In this document: one piece after another, positions 22,370-34,580 of the stretch
Layout: every line of letters starts with the position of its first letter
How positions within the stretch are numbered: position 1 is the stretch's first letter
From: Nyssa sinensis
Taxonomy: Eukaryota; Streptophyta; Magnoliopsida; Cornales; Nyssaceae
DNA length: 64,000 nucleotides
NCBI GenBank assembly: GCA_008638375.1
Contig: CM018032.1
Location: 9,403,501-9,467,500, forward strand
Direction of reading: 5' to 3'
Made by a program: the position numbers and the translations under genes
The notes under the pieces: model-generated
Databases searched by the model: none
What the model saw: only the letters and a program-made list of their open reading frames with translations
What the model was told of the DNA's origin: nothing

Positions 22370-25300
22370 ACTTCCTAATCCTGACTAGACTACTCCAATT
22401 TGAGGAATTTCTCAAAAAATACTAGTAAAGGACTAAAATGCCCATGCAAACTCAAGATTTCATAGGTACACCAATAAAAGAAATTATTGATTGCCCCTAT
22501 ACAATTACGGATCACAAAATAAGGTATCTACACTTAAGTCTAATATGACGACATGGTCCTCCATGTGCCATAAGAAATACTTGCACTAGAATAGTGTATG
22601 AGAAATTCATGGTTATTGGAATGAAAAATACATCAAAAAATGGTTAGAACACTTAAAAAGTTATCTAGAAAACTCATAGAACACTCTAAATTGCTTGAGA
22701 CTTTCTGTAAACTTGTTGAGGAAATCAAGAGTTGACTCAAATAAAGATGAGATGACAAAATGACCATTCAACTCTTTATATAGTTGCGATACATGTCCAG
22801 ACGACTAAAGCTTTATCATTCGGATGTGTCTTCCAATCCATTCAAACGGTCAAGCTACTTTTTTGATGTTTTGTATTTCAAGTTTTGGAATGATTTTGAC
22901 TATTCAACGGAATAAAATAGACCATAAAATTTATATTTAATTTATCTTATTTTTATAATAGTATTATAGAAATAACATATAAAACTTTTAGAACATCTAT
23001 TCCTAGGTTCAATAATTTAGCTTGTCAAGATTTTGTATGATTAAACATCATAGATCAAATTGATATTCCCTAAAGCACTCTCCATAACTCAATCCATCCA
23101 TATTATGTGTAGTCATATTTAATTAAGTTCGAATGAGTGGTCGAGCAGACATGCATGTAGGTCTCTGATTTTTGTTAGATTAAGAATTTATGAAATTTAC
23201 ACAATTCCCAGAAAAAGAAGTTAGGGATTGGATTAATCAATTAGGTGTGTTTCTCAGCACCTTCAAACACTTACTACACATCTATTTAATTTGAATCTTT
23301 ATTTTATCTTTAATAAAATATATCAACCAAAATAGATTATGAATGTGATTTTTTAATATTTTAATTGTTGAATATTTTAATATTTTGAAATACTTCATAC
23401 TAGCCAAGACTCGAGTCATACAAATATTTCAATTTTGTGGAAATAGATTTATGCATTATTTTCATCCAACACATTGAACCTCGCAATTCAACTAATAAGG
23501 CATTTAAAAAAAATATTTTTATTATTAAAAAATACCATGTAAACTTGAATAAGTGATATAATCCTATTTCAACATTTATCATCTAATCATGAGTTCACTT
23601 ATACAAGCAAAATCAAGATTTAATGTAAACCCAAGGGATATAGGTTTTTGAAAACTATTTTTCCAAAAAAAAAAAAAACTTTTTGAAAATTGATTTTCCT
23701 AATAAAATAAAAATTTCTAATTAAAAAGAAAAAACTAAAAAAAATATTTTAAACAAAAAACTAAACTCTTTTCAAAGACCATAAACTATGGAATTCATAA
23801 ACCTGTTACCTAGGAAAGGATTTTACTTTTTCAATAAAAAAAAAAGTATATGGAGTGAAGTGCTGTAAGACATCTTTCCTAACCCAAGCCTTTTAACTTG
23901 AATAAGACTAGAGGGATCATGTACTCTACATGAATTGTGAATGAATATAAAGTTTTTCTCTATATTCTTCAGTTTCTACCCTAGAATTTTTAAAATTTTC
24001 TTTCTAGGTTTCATACATTCTTGCACAACATACTCCATCACACAAGGATGGAAAAATGCTCTGTCCCGTTGTTATTCCTACTCTCACACCATACTTAAAA
24101 AACAAGTAGGAACAAATCAACTCATACGTGGAAGTGATCTAGGTATAATGAGGACAGGTTGTCCCAAATTATTTTGTTGGGGAATTAGAATTATCTTTAT
24201 GCTAATTATATCCCAAAACTGTTCAATCACTTACGAGTTTTCCTATTTTGAATATATGCCTCAAATGCATGGAACTGTCTTTTAGTTTTTGTTCTCTCTT
24301 AAGAGCTACATTCTTAGAATTTAATCTTTTTTCTAAATTTTTAATCTTTAATTTTAACGAATCATTCTTATATTATACATATGCTTAGTTTAAAAAAAAA
24401 TCCTTATTTTTAAAAGATAAATTTTTAGAATTAAGAGTTTATCTTTTAGTTGTAAATTCTTAATTACAATTTAAGTTTTAAACCCTCAATTTTAATAAAA
24501 TTTTATTTTTCTTTAAGCTTTAATTTCTTCTTTTAGGATTGGATAACCGTGCACTTTTGTAACAAATTTTCATATATAGCATGTAGTGATTCGTCATTTA
24601 TCATGCCTACTCCCCATTTATCAGAGTTAAGACTTAATTGAAGATTCTCCATCAAATGGAATAGTTTTTTTTTTCTAGTGGACATTCAGACTTCATGTGA
24701 AGTAATTAGGGACAGCCAAAACACATCCCTTCAGCTTCAAAATTTTCTTTATTAGTGGCCTTTTTTTCTTTTTTGTAGTTAGACTATTTTTTACTTGTAC
24801 TTTCAAAATTTACTTCTTCTTTTTTTATCCATAGAAGTAGCTCTTTTTGCTTGTTTACTTCGAAGAATTTCTTAAATTGTTTTGAAAGGTAAGCTATTTC
24901 ATCATAAAAAAAATTGTGTGTCATCATCCACAAATTTTAGAGCTAATCTTTTAGAAATTTTGAAGTTTAAGAGTCATTTCATAAGTTTATATAGCACCTA
25001 CTAATTCATCTACCCCAGGTGTAGACAAGTTCATACATTGTTTTATAAAAGTTACCATATGTTGAAATCTTTCATGTAATGATATTAAAATCTTCGTAAC
25101 AATTTTATTCACTTTTATTACCTTTCCGAGCTTGTGACATTATATAATAATTTCATTCAACCTAGTGTAGAATTCTGTAAACGTTTCTTGTTCTTCCATT
25201 TTAATAATAGTTTCAAACTGATTCATGAGGAACTAAAATTTAGTGACTTTAACAATATTTGTACTTTCATAGATTGTTTGTAACACCTTCCAAGCTTCTT

Positions 25301-25380
25301 AAGTAGTTGAGCATGTTGAGAAGTGCAATACCAAGGAGAACTACGATTCTACTTATGAATCATTCACCTTTACCTTCCAT
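22370..25380. other. AT-rich intergenic stretch, no gene recognised
   Basis: Mostly low-complexity AT sequence with several A/T homopolymers. A 114-codon frame at 23941-24285 and others show no known domain. No complete transposon was recognised, although old retroelement sequence cannot be excluded. Confidence 0.4.
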
Positions 25381-25389
25381 AGCTAGAAG

Positions 25390-25855
25390 TGTCGAGATGG
25401 TTGCGCGTCACTACATGCCCGCCTAGGAGGACGGTGTTCCTATAGGAGGAGGAGCTAATGGGAAAGAGTAATGCATCCCACATCGCCTGGGAAGGGAAAG
25501 GTGAAGGATTCATAAGTAGGACCACAATTCTCCTTGGTACAACACGTTTTAAAGCCGTGAGGGTGAAGCGCAAAGCAGATAATATTGTGCCACGTATAGT
25601 GAGTCGCTACAGATGGTATCAGAGCTAGACCCCAATTGGAAGTGTGGAGATGGATGCACGCCCGCCTAGGAGGATGGTGTTCCAATGGGGGGAGGGGGTA
25701 ATGGGAAAAGGTAATGCATTGCACATTGTCTGGGGAAGGAAAAGGTGAACAATTCATAAGTAGGACCATAGTTCTCCTTGGTACAACACGTTTTAAAGCC
25801 GTGAGAGCGAAGCCCAAATCGGACAATATTGTGCCACGTAAAGCAGGTCGCTACA
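25390..25855 (+). mobile_element. TRIM: two short LTRs around a 31-bp internal segment with a tRNA-Met-type PBS
   Basis: LTR-like copies at 25390-25611 and 25643-25855 both begin TGT-GAGATGG and end GTCGCTACA. They share GCCCGCCTAGGAGGA, ATTCATAAGTAGGACCA, CTCCTTGGTACAACACGTTT, AAAGCCGTGAG and ACAATATTGTGCCACGTA-like blocks. Between them is a 31-bp segment with TGGTATCAGAGC (25614-25625), the initiator tRNA-Met primer-binding site used by many plant LTR elements. There is no coding sequence, which fits a terminal-repeat retrotransposon in miniature. No TSD was found, and the bases before each LTR (AGAAG, GGAAG) are alike, so a fragment of a tandem LTR array is an alternative. Confidence 0.75.
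25614..25625 (+). promoter_or_regulatory. Primer-binding site of the TRIM element
   Basis: TGGTATCAGAGC begins two bases after the first LTR ends, the expected place for minus-strand priming by initiator tRNA-Met. Confidence 0.8.
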
Positions 25856-25940
25856 TAATTTTCCTTTGTTTCAACTTCTGACTTTATATTGAATATATAT
25901 GGCGCATATCAATCCAATTGGCATAGTGCCTTTTATATTG

Positions 25941-27310
25941 TGTTAGAAAAATTATACAATTTTTGTGTTGGAATTTTTTTTTTTCCCGTAGTTCTAATTC
26001 TTTAGATGAGTAATTGTTGAGTCGTATTGAGTCATGTAGTTTATTGCTAGTCTTAAAGTAAAGACTCAAGAAGCCTTGCAAGTACAAACAAGTTTGAAAA
26101 AGTGTGCAATTCAAAATATGTTGCCATGCATATCATGCATTACACTTAGGCACCTGACCTTAGAATTGAATTTAAGTTTAGATATGAACTTTATAGTGGT
26201 TAAAATAACCTCAAGTATGGGTTAGCTTTGAATATAGGCAAAGTCTACTTAAGGGAGTTGCTGAAATTTATGTTTCTAAACTTGTTTATGTAATATTTAG
26301 TTGTTTTCTAAACAATTTGTTAAATTAAGTCAGATTTTTCGAGTTGTTTTTCCAATAGCTCACTCGTCCGAACGGAGCTAGAGTTGCATCCGAACGGAGT
26401 TATGTTCGAACAAAAGCTTTCCTTGTCTAAAAGCATGATATGTAGTTAAAATGTGCTATGATTGGTTGCGTTATCATATTCTAAATTGGTTTAGGGTTTT
26501 AATATTTTTGTTATAAATAATGTGTTATTGTGTCTCACATAAGAAACTCTAGTCTCTTGAAACATAGAGATATATTAAGAGATTTTTGCTTCAATTTTTA
26601 TTCATAGAATCAGTTTCTCTGTAAGATTTCAACTCCTTGTGTTTGAAGTCTATATACTTAGTTAGTGTCACAAAGTATACGTAGATTTATATAGTAGGCT
26701 AAACACCTATTTCCATTACATAGGAATTTGAATACTGTTGCGGTGGTGAATTTGCGGATTGTGGATGGTGTTGTAGCTATGAAAGGCTAATCCAGAAGTA
26801 GCAATCAATAAGAATATTCAAACAATCTAGTGAAAATCTATTGGTTCATGACAAGTTAGTTTTTTTTTTTTTTAAACAACAAAGAAAATTTTATTGATGA
26901 TCAAAAGGAGTACAAAAAGTATACAATAAAATCATCAAATAGGACGATGCTATAAGCATAAAAAAAAGGTTAGACAACATCCCAACTAAGTTGGCACATT
27001 GGCAGGTTAGTTATTTGTGATTTTTATTGTGAATTTGTGTTAATTATTGATTAGTGAATCTTTTACATCTAGTGAATTTTATTTTTCATGACAATTTTCC
27101 ACATAAAATCATGGTACCCTTCTTATTTTTAGTATTTTAATTATTTTGTTATGATTACTTAATATATTTGAATTTATATTTTTCAAGTAATTTAAGAGAA
27201 GAATTTCTTAAATAAAAATAAACTTCTCAAGTTAAATTTAGTAGAGATTATGACATCAATCACAATTAATTAAACTTTAACTCTTTTCGATTAATTGGAT
27301 TAGTTTTTTC
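25941..27310 (+). repeat. Diverged LTR-like repeat, copy B, with a retroposon inserted
   Basis: Starts TGTTAGAAAAATTATACAATTTT and aligns with 16088-17380 in the same orientation. A TATAAATAATG box lies at 26511. An insertion of about 140 bp at 26862-27000 interrupts the alignment. No protein-coding remnant lies beside it, so a solo LTR is the simplest reading. The 3' border is uncertain. Confidence 0.5.
26862..27000 (-). mobile_element. Short LINE/SINE tail insertion (minus strand)
   Basis: A T-run at the left and ATCCCAACTAAGTTGGC at the right give, in complement, the same retroposon tail seen at 11209. Near-identical flanks (ACAAGTTAGTT at left, GCAGGTTAGTT at right) look like a TSD. Copy A of the LTR-like repeat has no insertion here, which supports it. 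Confidence 0.65.
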
Positions 27311-27319
27311 ATGGGTACT

Positions 27320-28180
27320 AAATTTAAAATTCACATATTGAATTGATGTGATTGTTGCCGGTTAAAAGACATCTTCCATTAGAGAACATGCACTAAATTT
27401 TTTTTAAAAAAAAGAAGCAAAAAGAGTTTTCTTAGCCTTGAAAAGGAACCTAACAAATAAAGGGTTGTCGGGCTCTTCCGCAAATAATATAATATCCTTT
27501 GATCTTACTCTGCATGCACCCAGTACGTTAGTGCTCATGACATGTAGCCCATAGCCTATAGCCTCTTATCCTGCCTTTTCTAACCTAATTTTTTAGTGTT
27601 ATATTACAGAGAGTGAGTGTCAATTTGCAGACTTGAGATGCTAGTTTTTGAAAGGAATATAAACCTACTAGCAAGCATATATGATTTTTTATTAGAATAT
27701 CCATCTCAACCCCACTAGGAAAACCGTAAGGCCAAAAAATGTAAAAGAAAATAAAACAAAACAAAAAAAACACGCATAATCACCATGTGGTAGGTAACCA
27801 CTATAAGCCTGTGTGCTTATATTGAAACGGATTGCTTTAAAAAATAGGTTGATATTGTATATTAAGTGCTAGAACTCTCTCACTTGTAATTCTATTTTGC
27901 ATTTAGAGAATTGACACGTATATAATAGACTGCAAGAGTGCAAGAGTAAGTGAGTAAAAATTTACATCGAGAGAAAAAATTTAAAATTTGATACCAAATT
28001 AAATCACTATTTACTTTAAAAATTTAAATTGTTAAAGAATAGAATGAGTTGACAAGCATATATCAACTGCCAACAGAGACATGTCTCAAATGTCCAGCCA
28101 CTCGATACTTCATGGACAGTCCAATTGAATATTCAAAGTTGAACTACCCCACTTTGATATCTTAAAGGTGAAATTAATGG
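27320..28180. other. Intergenic stretch upstream of WAT1-related copy 2
   Basis: No transposon or gene was recognised. The last 150 bp begin to resemble the region upstream of copy 1 (ACCCCACTT-type words). Confidence 0.4.
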
Positions 28181-28199
28181 CACAAAGGGTAAGAAAACT

Positions 28200-28305
28200 T
28201 GCTAATGCTCGGGGAATTTGAGTGCTATGCTTCTCTATAAATTGAAGAGCTTCTGAATATATCAACATTCCCTCAAAGGAGAACAAAAATATTAGATAGC
28301 TCAAG
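28200..28305 (+). promoter_or_regulatory. Core promoter and leader of WAT1-related copy 2
   Basis: TATAAAT at 28236-28242 lies 64 bp before the ATG, in a GAGTGC-(8 bp)-CTCTATAAATT context shared with copy 1 (126-132). The leader ends in CTCAAGATG, against GTGCAAGATG in copy 1. Confidence 0.6.
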
Positions 28306-31027
28306 ATGAAGGCTTTAGTTCGCATTGCAATGGCAATGGAGAAAAATAAGCCTTACATTGCAATGATCTTTATTCAGTTTGTGTATGCAGGCATGTCCTT
28401 GTTCTCCAAGGCTGCAATATCTGAAGGAATGAAACCTTCTGTATTTGTAGCTTATCGACAAGGATTCGCCACACTTGCCTTAGCTCCATTTGCTTTCTTC
28501 TTCGAAAGGTTTTCCAAACAGTTCCTAATTTTTAAGCTTTTACACTCCTTATCTTTCCTTTCATAGGAACTAATATAATTTTCTTTCCTCATTTTTTTTT
28601 TCCTTTTTGTCTAAATCTGCAGTAAGAAATCCCCTCCTCTATCATTCAACTTACTCTGCAAGATCTTTTTTGTTTCTTTATGTGGGTATGTTCTTGGTTT
28701 TATTATGATGTCAATTTTGGACTACATTCACATTGTTAAACAGCTATAACAGCACATCAAGAGTCTTTGCAAAAAACAGAATTTAATGCTTCAAAATATT
28801 TGTGGTTTTTCAGGATTACTTTGAGTTTGAATCTCTTCTATTTTGGAATGAACTTCACCTCTGCAACATTCGCCACGGCCATCACTAACACAATCCCTGC
28901 CATGGTCTTTATCATGGCTATTATCTCAAGGTATATGACAGGAAAATGAAAAAGACGATCCATATATATTCAACAATATATATTGTTAGACTATGAAATA
29001 CTTAAGTTACATTTTCTCTATCAGCTCAAGTTTTTGAAGTAACTAGTGATTTAATATGGTATTGAGCACCCAAAGTTCCATTATTCAAACTTTACTATCA
29101 CCCAAATAATTATAATTGATGCACGTATTTCTAACAATTTAAATTTTTATATGAGTTAATAGTTTAAGATGTATATATAATTTGTTTTGAACATTTCAGG
29201 ATGGAAACTGCTTCCCTAAGTGAATGGCACGGAATAGCCAAGGTGTTGGGTTCTGCAGTTGGTATTTCTGGTGCTATGGTGTTTACATTTTATAAGGGAC
29301 CAGCCATTTATCATGGTATAGAAAAGGAAAATTCAGACCCATCTACAACCTATTCCAAAGCGGACTGGATCAAAGGAGCTCTTCTCATGCTTGCAGCCAA
29401 CCTAACATGGTCTCTGTGGCTAATTATGCAGGTCCATCTCTTTCTCCAAAAAAAATACAAATAAAGTCTACTTGTAAAGTAATATCAAAAAATATTATTG
29501 TCATGCGTATTAAAATTTGATATATGATGTAACATCTTTTTCATATTATAACGATAAGATGATGTCAGAATTTAATATGTATGATCATAAAATATGAATT
29601 CAACAGCTTTCTTCAATTTCTTGTGTTTGTAATTTTCAGCGTCCTATTGTGAAGCAATATCCAGCAAAACTACGTCTCACAACTCTCCAGTGCTTCTTCA
29701 GCTGCATCATGTCAGCAGTCTGGGCCATGGCTGTGGACAGGAACATATCATCATGGAAGCTTGGATTTGATATTAATCTTCTTTCTGTAGTCTATTGTGT
29801 ATGTTTCTTCAACCATATTCCATCATTTCATTCATATTTCATATGGTGATTAAGCTGATTAATGCATTCATGGGAAAAAAATAATTATAAATTCAGAATA
29901 TTTGGATTGATGTGAAAACCAATTAAAATTCGACAAATATGTGAACGTGTTGAGATATAATTAGAACGTCACACCGTAATGAAACACAATTAATTTATAA
30001 ATATATCTTGAAAATGTATTCAATTTCCAGGGATGTACTGGTGTGTCTTCACTCTTCATCTTTGCTCAAAACTGAAACAAAATTAATTTATAAATATCTA
30101 TTGAAAATGTAAAACACTGAGTGTGTTTTTTTTTTAACTTTTTCCAAACTTAGGATTATATTGCAACATAATATAAGATGTATTCTTTTGCAACTAAGGA
30201 TAATTATGGCGTATTAGAAACTGAAAGACCTCCATTGCTTCACCCACTCACAGATCAAATCAACTATAGAATTTGACAAGAAAATACACTAGTTTGCTCT
30301 ATGGATCAAAATTACATAAATTCTTTTTTTTTTTTTTAAGAAAAATCCTTCTTTGGTTCTAAAATATGGCTGCAATTTCTTGTTGTTTGAACATCATGCT
30401 CATCACTTCACAATTTACAACACCTTGCACGTATGTACATAGGTGTATATATATACACGTTTTCATACATATATGTGCAAGTTAACATGCATGCCTATTT
30501 TCTTTTTGTTATTTTTTTGGGGGAAAGATGCATGCCTATTTTCATATATTAATGCATCTACGGATTTAATTATTTCAAATTGACAGTTTAATTAATGAAA
30601 ATTGCAGGGTGTAATTGTGACTGGGATTACTTACTGGTTGCAAGTGTGGGCTGTAGAGAAGAAAGGCCCTGTATTCACAGCTATTTTCAGTCCCTTGGCA
30701 CTAATCTTAACTGCCATCTTGTCAGCAGTATTCTTTAAGGAGACCCTTCATTGGGGAAGGTCTATACCCTTACCTATTTCTATATAAATACATATATATG
30801 TGTGTGTGTGTGTGTGAAGCATTTATGCCGGCCTCCTTAGTTTAGACATTGATGGGTTTTTGTTTTTCATATACTATGGCAGTGCTTGTGGGGCATTATT
30901 GCTAGTGGGGGGCCTGTACAGCTTTTTGTGGGGGAAAAACAAAGAAGAAAAGAGTGAAACAAATGAAGAAAAACCAGAAACAAAAGGGGAAGCACCACCA
31001 TTGGAGAGTGTTAGTGTTCATCAGTGA
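28306..31027 (+). CDS. WAT1-related protein (nodulin MtN21/EamA-type transporter), copy 2, seven exons
   Basis: Predicted 356-residue membrane carrier, paralogue of copy 1. Exons: 28306-28508, 28623-28685, 28814-28930, 29200-29431, 29640-29798, 30608-30759, 30883-31027 (TGA). The open frame is continuous through all joins. Exon lengths equal those of copy 1 except exon 4 (five codons shorter, in the loop after the YKGP motif) and exon 7 (two codons longer). It shows two EamA halves with about ten membrane segments. Motifs include NKPYIAM near residue 14, TSATFATAITNTIPAMVF, GITYWLQVWAVEKKGPVF and a lysine/glutamate-rich cytosolic tail. The ATG has the same leader context as copy 1; a second in-frame ATG lies nine codons on. 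Introns 5 are partly alignable between the two genes, indicating DNA-level tandem duplication. The substrate is unknown. Confidence 0.94.
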
Positions 31028-31500
31028 CTGACTGACTGACTGGGCTTTGATAAAGACATGTACCTAACAAGTAAGTTATCCTTAAAGACATATGGGCAGG
31101 CGGATGCAGCTCCCAGGAATCATTTTTTTTTCTTTTGTTTGGTTGTTAAGAAAACTAAGGAGGATGAAAAAGAAAAATATGAAATTTAGATTCCTGTATT
31201 TTCTGTTGCTTTCTATTTACATGGGATATGATTAGTTTCTTGGGTCCAAAATTTTCCCAGTTGTACACTTCTGTGTAAGGGATGGATTATTGTCATTGTG
31301 TAACCCATGCCATTGGACCAAGAAAAAGAAAAAGAAAAAAATATGAAGGTTTCAAATTTCTTTCTTTTCCTACATTTTGCTCATCAAGAAACATCAGTGA
31401 TTCCTTGTAACTTTGTATAATATTGAAAGTATCACAACTATACATTGCATCTTCATGCTTACATAAAAATAGATTGTGGCTTATGGGAATATAAAGTTTC
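31028..31500 (+). other. 3' untranslated region and flank of WAT1-related copy 2
   Basis: Similarity to the 3' flank of copy 1 continues past the stop (GATAAAGACATGT-CTAACA, then TGGTTGTTAAGAAAA-like). No clear AATAAA stands out near the expected cleavage site. The sequence then becomes AT-rich. Confidence 0.5.
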
Positions 31501-31620
31501 ACTTTCCTTTTTCGTTTCTTACGTTGCTCAAGGAAAAAAAAATAAAAAGCAAAAACAATTTGTATTTCTTGTTACCTTAACTTCTTAAAAGCATCTTGAG
31601 TTTGTATTATGAGTACATAC

Positions 31621-32196
31621 TGATGCTGCACTTTTTGATCGACAGGAGCTCCGTTCTCTCTCGCCTGTTGAACACTCAAAGAAAGTGATCAAAGGGCCAT
31701 CGGGTTGGCTCCGGCGGTAGCCACTCCGATGATTAAGTCAGAAAAATTGTATATAAAGACTGAAAGTAAAAATAATTGAATGACTGTAATTGAAATTACG
31801 TACCTTAGGTTCCAATTTATAGGATACGGATTCTCCTAAGTTGTTTAGGATTCAACCTCGTGAAAATAGGGATTTGATTGACATCAAAGAATGACAATTA
31901 CCATGCAGAATATTGCGCTCCATAGGAAGTGGAAGCTATCCAGGAATGACAGTTTCCTTGTCGCACATTATTTCCTTATCTTCAATTCGGTAGCGCTCTT
32001 GAGGTGAAAATCAGTTCAGGAGCCACATGTGCAAGTGCTCGGTGCCTTCTGAGCTGATGATGAACCATCGGGCGGGGTCTTAAGCTAAGGAGCTCTGGAG
32101 CCCACATGAGCAAGCTTGATTTGGGTAGACGGGCTCTGCTTGTTCTATATGTACACATGTCACATAGGGATTGGTCTATCACTTTATAGTATATCA
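31621..32196 (-). repeat. 3' LTR of the Tat-type element (by minus-strand reading)
   Basis: 576 bp beginning TGATGCTGCAC and ending TATATCA on the + strand. It aligns along its whole length with 43153-43733 at about 90% by eye. Differences are mainly transitions, implying a moderately old insertion. Confidence 0.9.
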
Positions 32197-32213
32197 GCTA
32201 CTCCCCCCTTGAG
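32197..32213 (-). promoter_or_regulatory. Polypurine tract of the Tat-type element
   Basis: Read on the minus strand this is AAGGGGGGAGTAGC, purine-rich and abutting the 3' LTR. This is where plus-strand priming is expected. Confidence 0.7.
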
Positions 32214-32398
32214 CCTTAGTTTAGCACAACGCGTAACTAGGGCTGTGGGCTTCTGAAAAGTCACACATTTTGGCACTTTGTCTTCCCAAGCGTCTATTGA
32301 TGTGGCATTAATGCACATTTGTCGTTTGGGCTTTCGAGGCCATCATTGCCTCCAACCATCACAACGGTTCAACTGGGTGGCCCCTCAATTATGCGAAC

Positions 32399-32407
32399 CT
32401 ATATAAA
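32399..32407 (+). promoter_or_regulatory. TATA box of the antisense gene in the Tat-type element
   Basis: CCTATATAAAG lies 225 bp before the likely ATG (32632) on the strand opposite to pol. A pyrimidine-rich putative start region (CCCTTCCCCCTATTATTTTC) follows about 30 bp downstream. Confidence 0.5.
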
Positions 32408-32631
32408 GAGGGGAAAGGGCATACGTATGCCCTTCCCCCTATTATTTTCGTTGCCTCACAAGAAATCCCTCGCCGTTAAATTAGAGTGACCAGAGATCTT
32501 GAAGAAATCACCGTCGTCCGAAGCTCCCTTCTCCGATCATCCCCAGGTTTGGTTTTGGTCTTTCTTTGTTTATTTTCCTTTTTATTTGCTTCTTGTTCTT
32601 CTTTTTCTCCTTATTTTTTTCCCTTTTTACC

Positions 32632-34580
32632 ATGTCGGTCTCCGATGCCCTTTCCGGTATTGGTTATGGCACAAAAAGCTCCTCGGAGGTGACTGTGCCA
32701 TCCCAAGTTCTTGTTGTAGGAAGTAGTTCTTTTGGGGGTGCCGAAAATAGGGCAATGGAGTCTCTCTCTAGTCCTTGGGTTAGGATTGTAGATGCCTTTG
32801 TTGAGCCTAGGAACAGAGTATGAGAGATTTCTAGTAGGCCTTCCCAAAGAGAAGAAGGAAAAAGCGCCATTACTCAAGACATGTCAAATAACTTGAGGGC
32901 TGCTTTTAAATTCCCCTCAATTGTGACCTGCAGAGCCCTTAGCTCTCTAGATCGCCTTTCCAACATTTGTTCGGGTAAGATTTGTGTCTATCTCGCATGG
33001 TTCGAGAGGGGACTTAGACTCCCTCTTCCTCTTTTAGTTAGTCAGTTCTTCAAATGGTTCAACATCTGTCTTGCCGACCTCAATCTCAATAGTTTGAGAC
33101 ACTTGTTAAGGTTTATAGTGTTAGGACATCTGAACGATGTTGAGGTAAACCTTGACCTGATCTATAGCAATATGGATCTAAAGTACATGAGGTCAGAGGC
33201 CTTTATTATATGTCTTTTGACAAGGGGTTCAGACCCCTTTCCTTAATTCCAACTTCCAATAAGACTTTGAAGAAATGATACTTCTTCGTAGGAGGAGGAT
33301 GGGAGCTAGAGGACTTCCAGGATCAAATTTTAACATTTTTGCGGAGTACCGGGATTAAAGGTGAGACCCTCCTCCTTAATATGACTTTTGCCTCTATTTT
33401 TACATTTCTTCATTGCTTAACTAACCTCTATATGCCTTTTGTGCAGATAAAAGCTTGGAAGAGGTCAATTTTCACGGTTGATCTCCAAGGCAAGTATCGT
33501 CAACTCTTTTAGACCAGCAACAGAGCTCACACCGCCATTCTCACGCCAAAGAACTTGATGGAAACTCGTCTGACAGCCTTCCGAGCTGGCAACCTTAAAA
33601 AGCCCTTATTATCCAAGTGGGTTCCAGGGTAGAAGATGGTAGGGGAGCCTTTCTCTCCTGCCAACCCACCTCTTCAAGTGAAGAGGAGGCTCATCTCTAG
33701 CTCTTCAGATCATACTCCGGTTGAGGATGAGGGAATGCCTCCTGCTCCTATGCCTGCCCCCCTTCCTGCCCTTGAGATTTTGACCAGGTGAAGGGGGAAG
33801 GGGAAAACAGTTGCTCCAACTGCTCTTGTTGTTGAGGTGCTTGATGACTCCAGCTACTTAGCCATGAGGAAGGCCTTCGATGAGTTCTGGGCTTCAGGCC
33901 CAAAACAGTATAAGGGACAGAATGCGGGGAAGATTGCTATGCATCTTCTGTCCGTTCAAATAAAGGTAGATTCCGAGCTCTTTTCATTCTCTTTCTTTTT
34001 GCATTTTGAAACTTTACCTATACTTGTTCTGACTTGTTTATGTTTTCCTTAGCAGACCATACATGGCCTTGCTGCCATTGTGGAGTTTTCTACGGATCTG
34101 AAGATGATTGATAATCTCTAGTCTGAGCTGGATAAGACCAGTCTACAGTTGGGAACGGCCCAGTCCACTGCCTCTGCTGCCAAGGAGAAGTTAAAGGAGG
34201 CGAAGACCTCTTTGTCCATCATGGAGTCTGAACGGGACTCCCTTGCTTGGAAGTTGGAAGACCTTCAAAAGAGGTTCGATGACTTCTAGGCCATTTCCAC
34301 CCAGAAAACCAAAAACGCAGTCGAATCTGCTAAGGCCCAGACTGAAACAGAAATAAATGCTAAAGTTGAGGAGATGGGTGAAGAGCTGATCGAGCATGGG
34401 TATAGTACCTTCAAAGCCAAGCTCCTCGTGAAGTACCCCGACCTTGATCTGGCTGGGATTGACGACGTTGTAGTCCCTCTAGCCGAGGCCGTGATTCGGA
34501 ACGATGATGGTGAGGTAACCCCTCTTGACCTTCCCTCAGTAGAAGCACTTGCTCAAGCTGATATGGATGCAGTGTGCTAA
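32632..34580 (+). pseudogene. Antisense gene of the Tat-type element (gypsy-type transposon protein, Transposase_28-like, with coiled coil)
   Basis: A decayed gene on the strand opposite to pol. The ATG at 32632 opens a serine/glycine-rich N-terminus. At 32881-33246 comes a segment with RGLRLPLPLLVSQFF and FNICLADLNLNSLRHL, typical of plant 'putative gypsy type transposon' proteins. FFVGGGWE follows in another frame at about 33290. Downstream is a helical, glutamate/lysine-rich coiled coil (about 34070-34370), then a conserved tail ending at TAA 34578. At least two introns are suggested: GGTGAGACC to GTGCAG (33360-33446) and GGTAGATT to TTAGCAG (33965-34053). Stops at 32821, about 34120 and 34287, plus a frameshift near 33245, break it. 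Function is unknown. Confidence 0.65.

Noticed and set aside
25370..25826. Minus-strand frames repeating ALKRVVPRR and FPFP motifs
   Set aside because: They are antisense translations of the two TRIM LTRs, a frequent source of spurious plant protein predictions.
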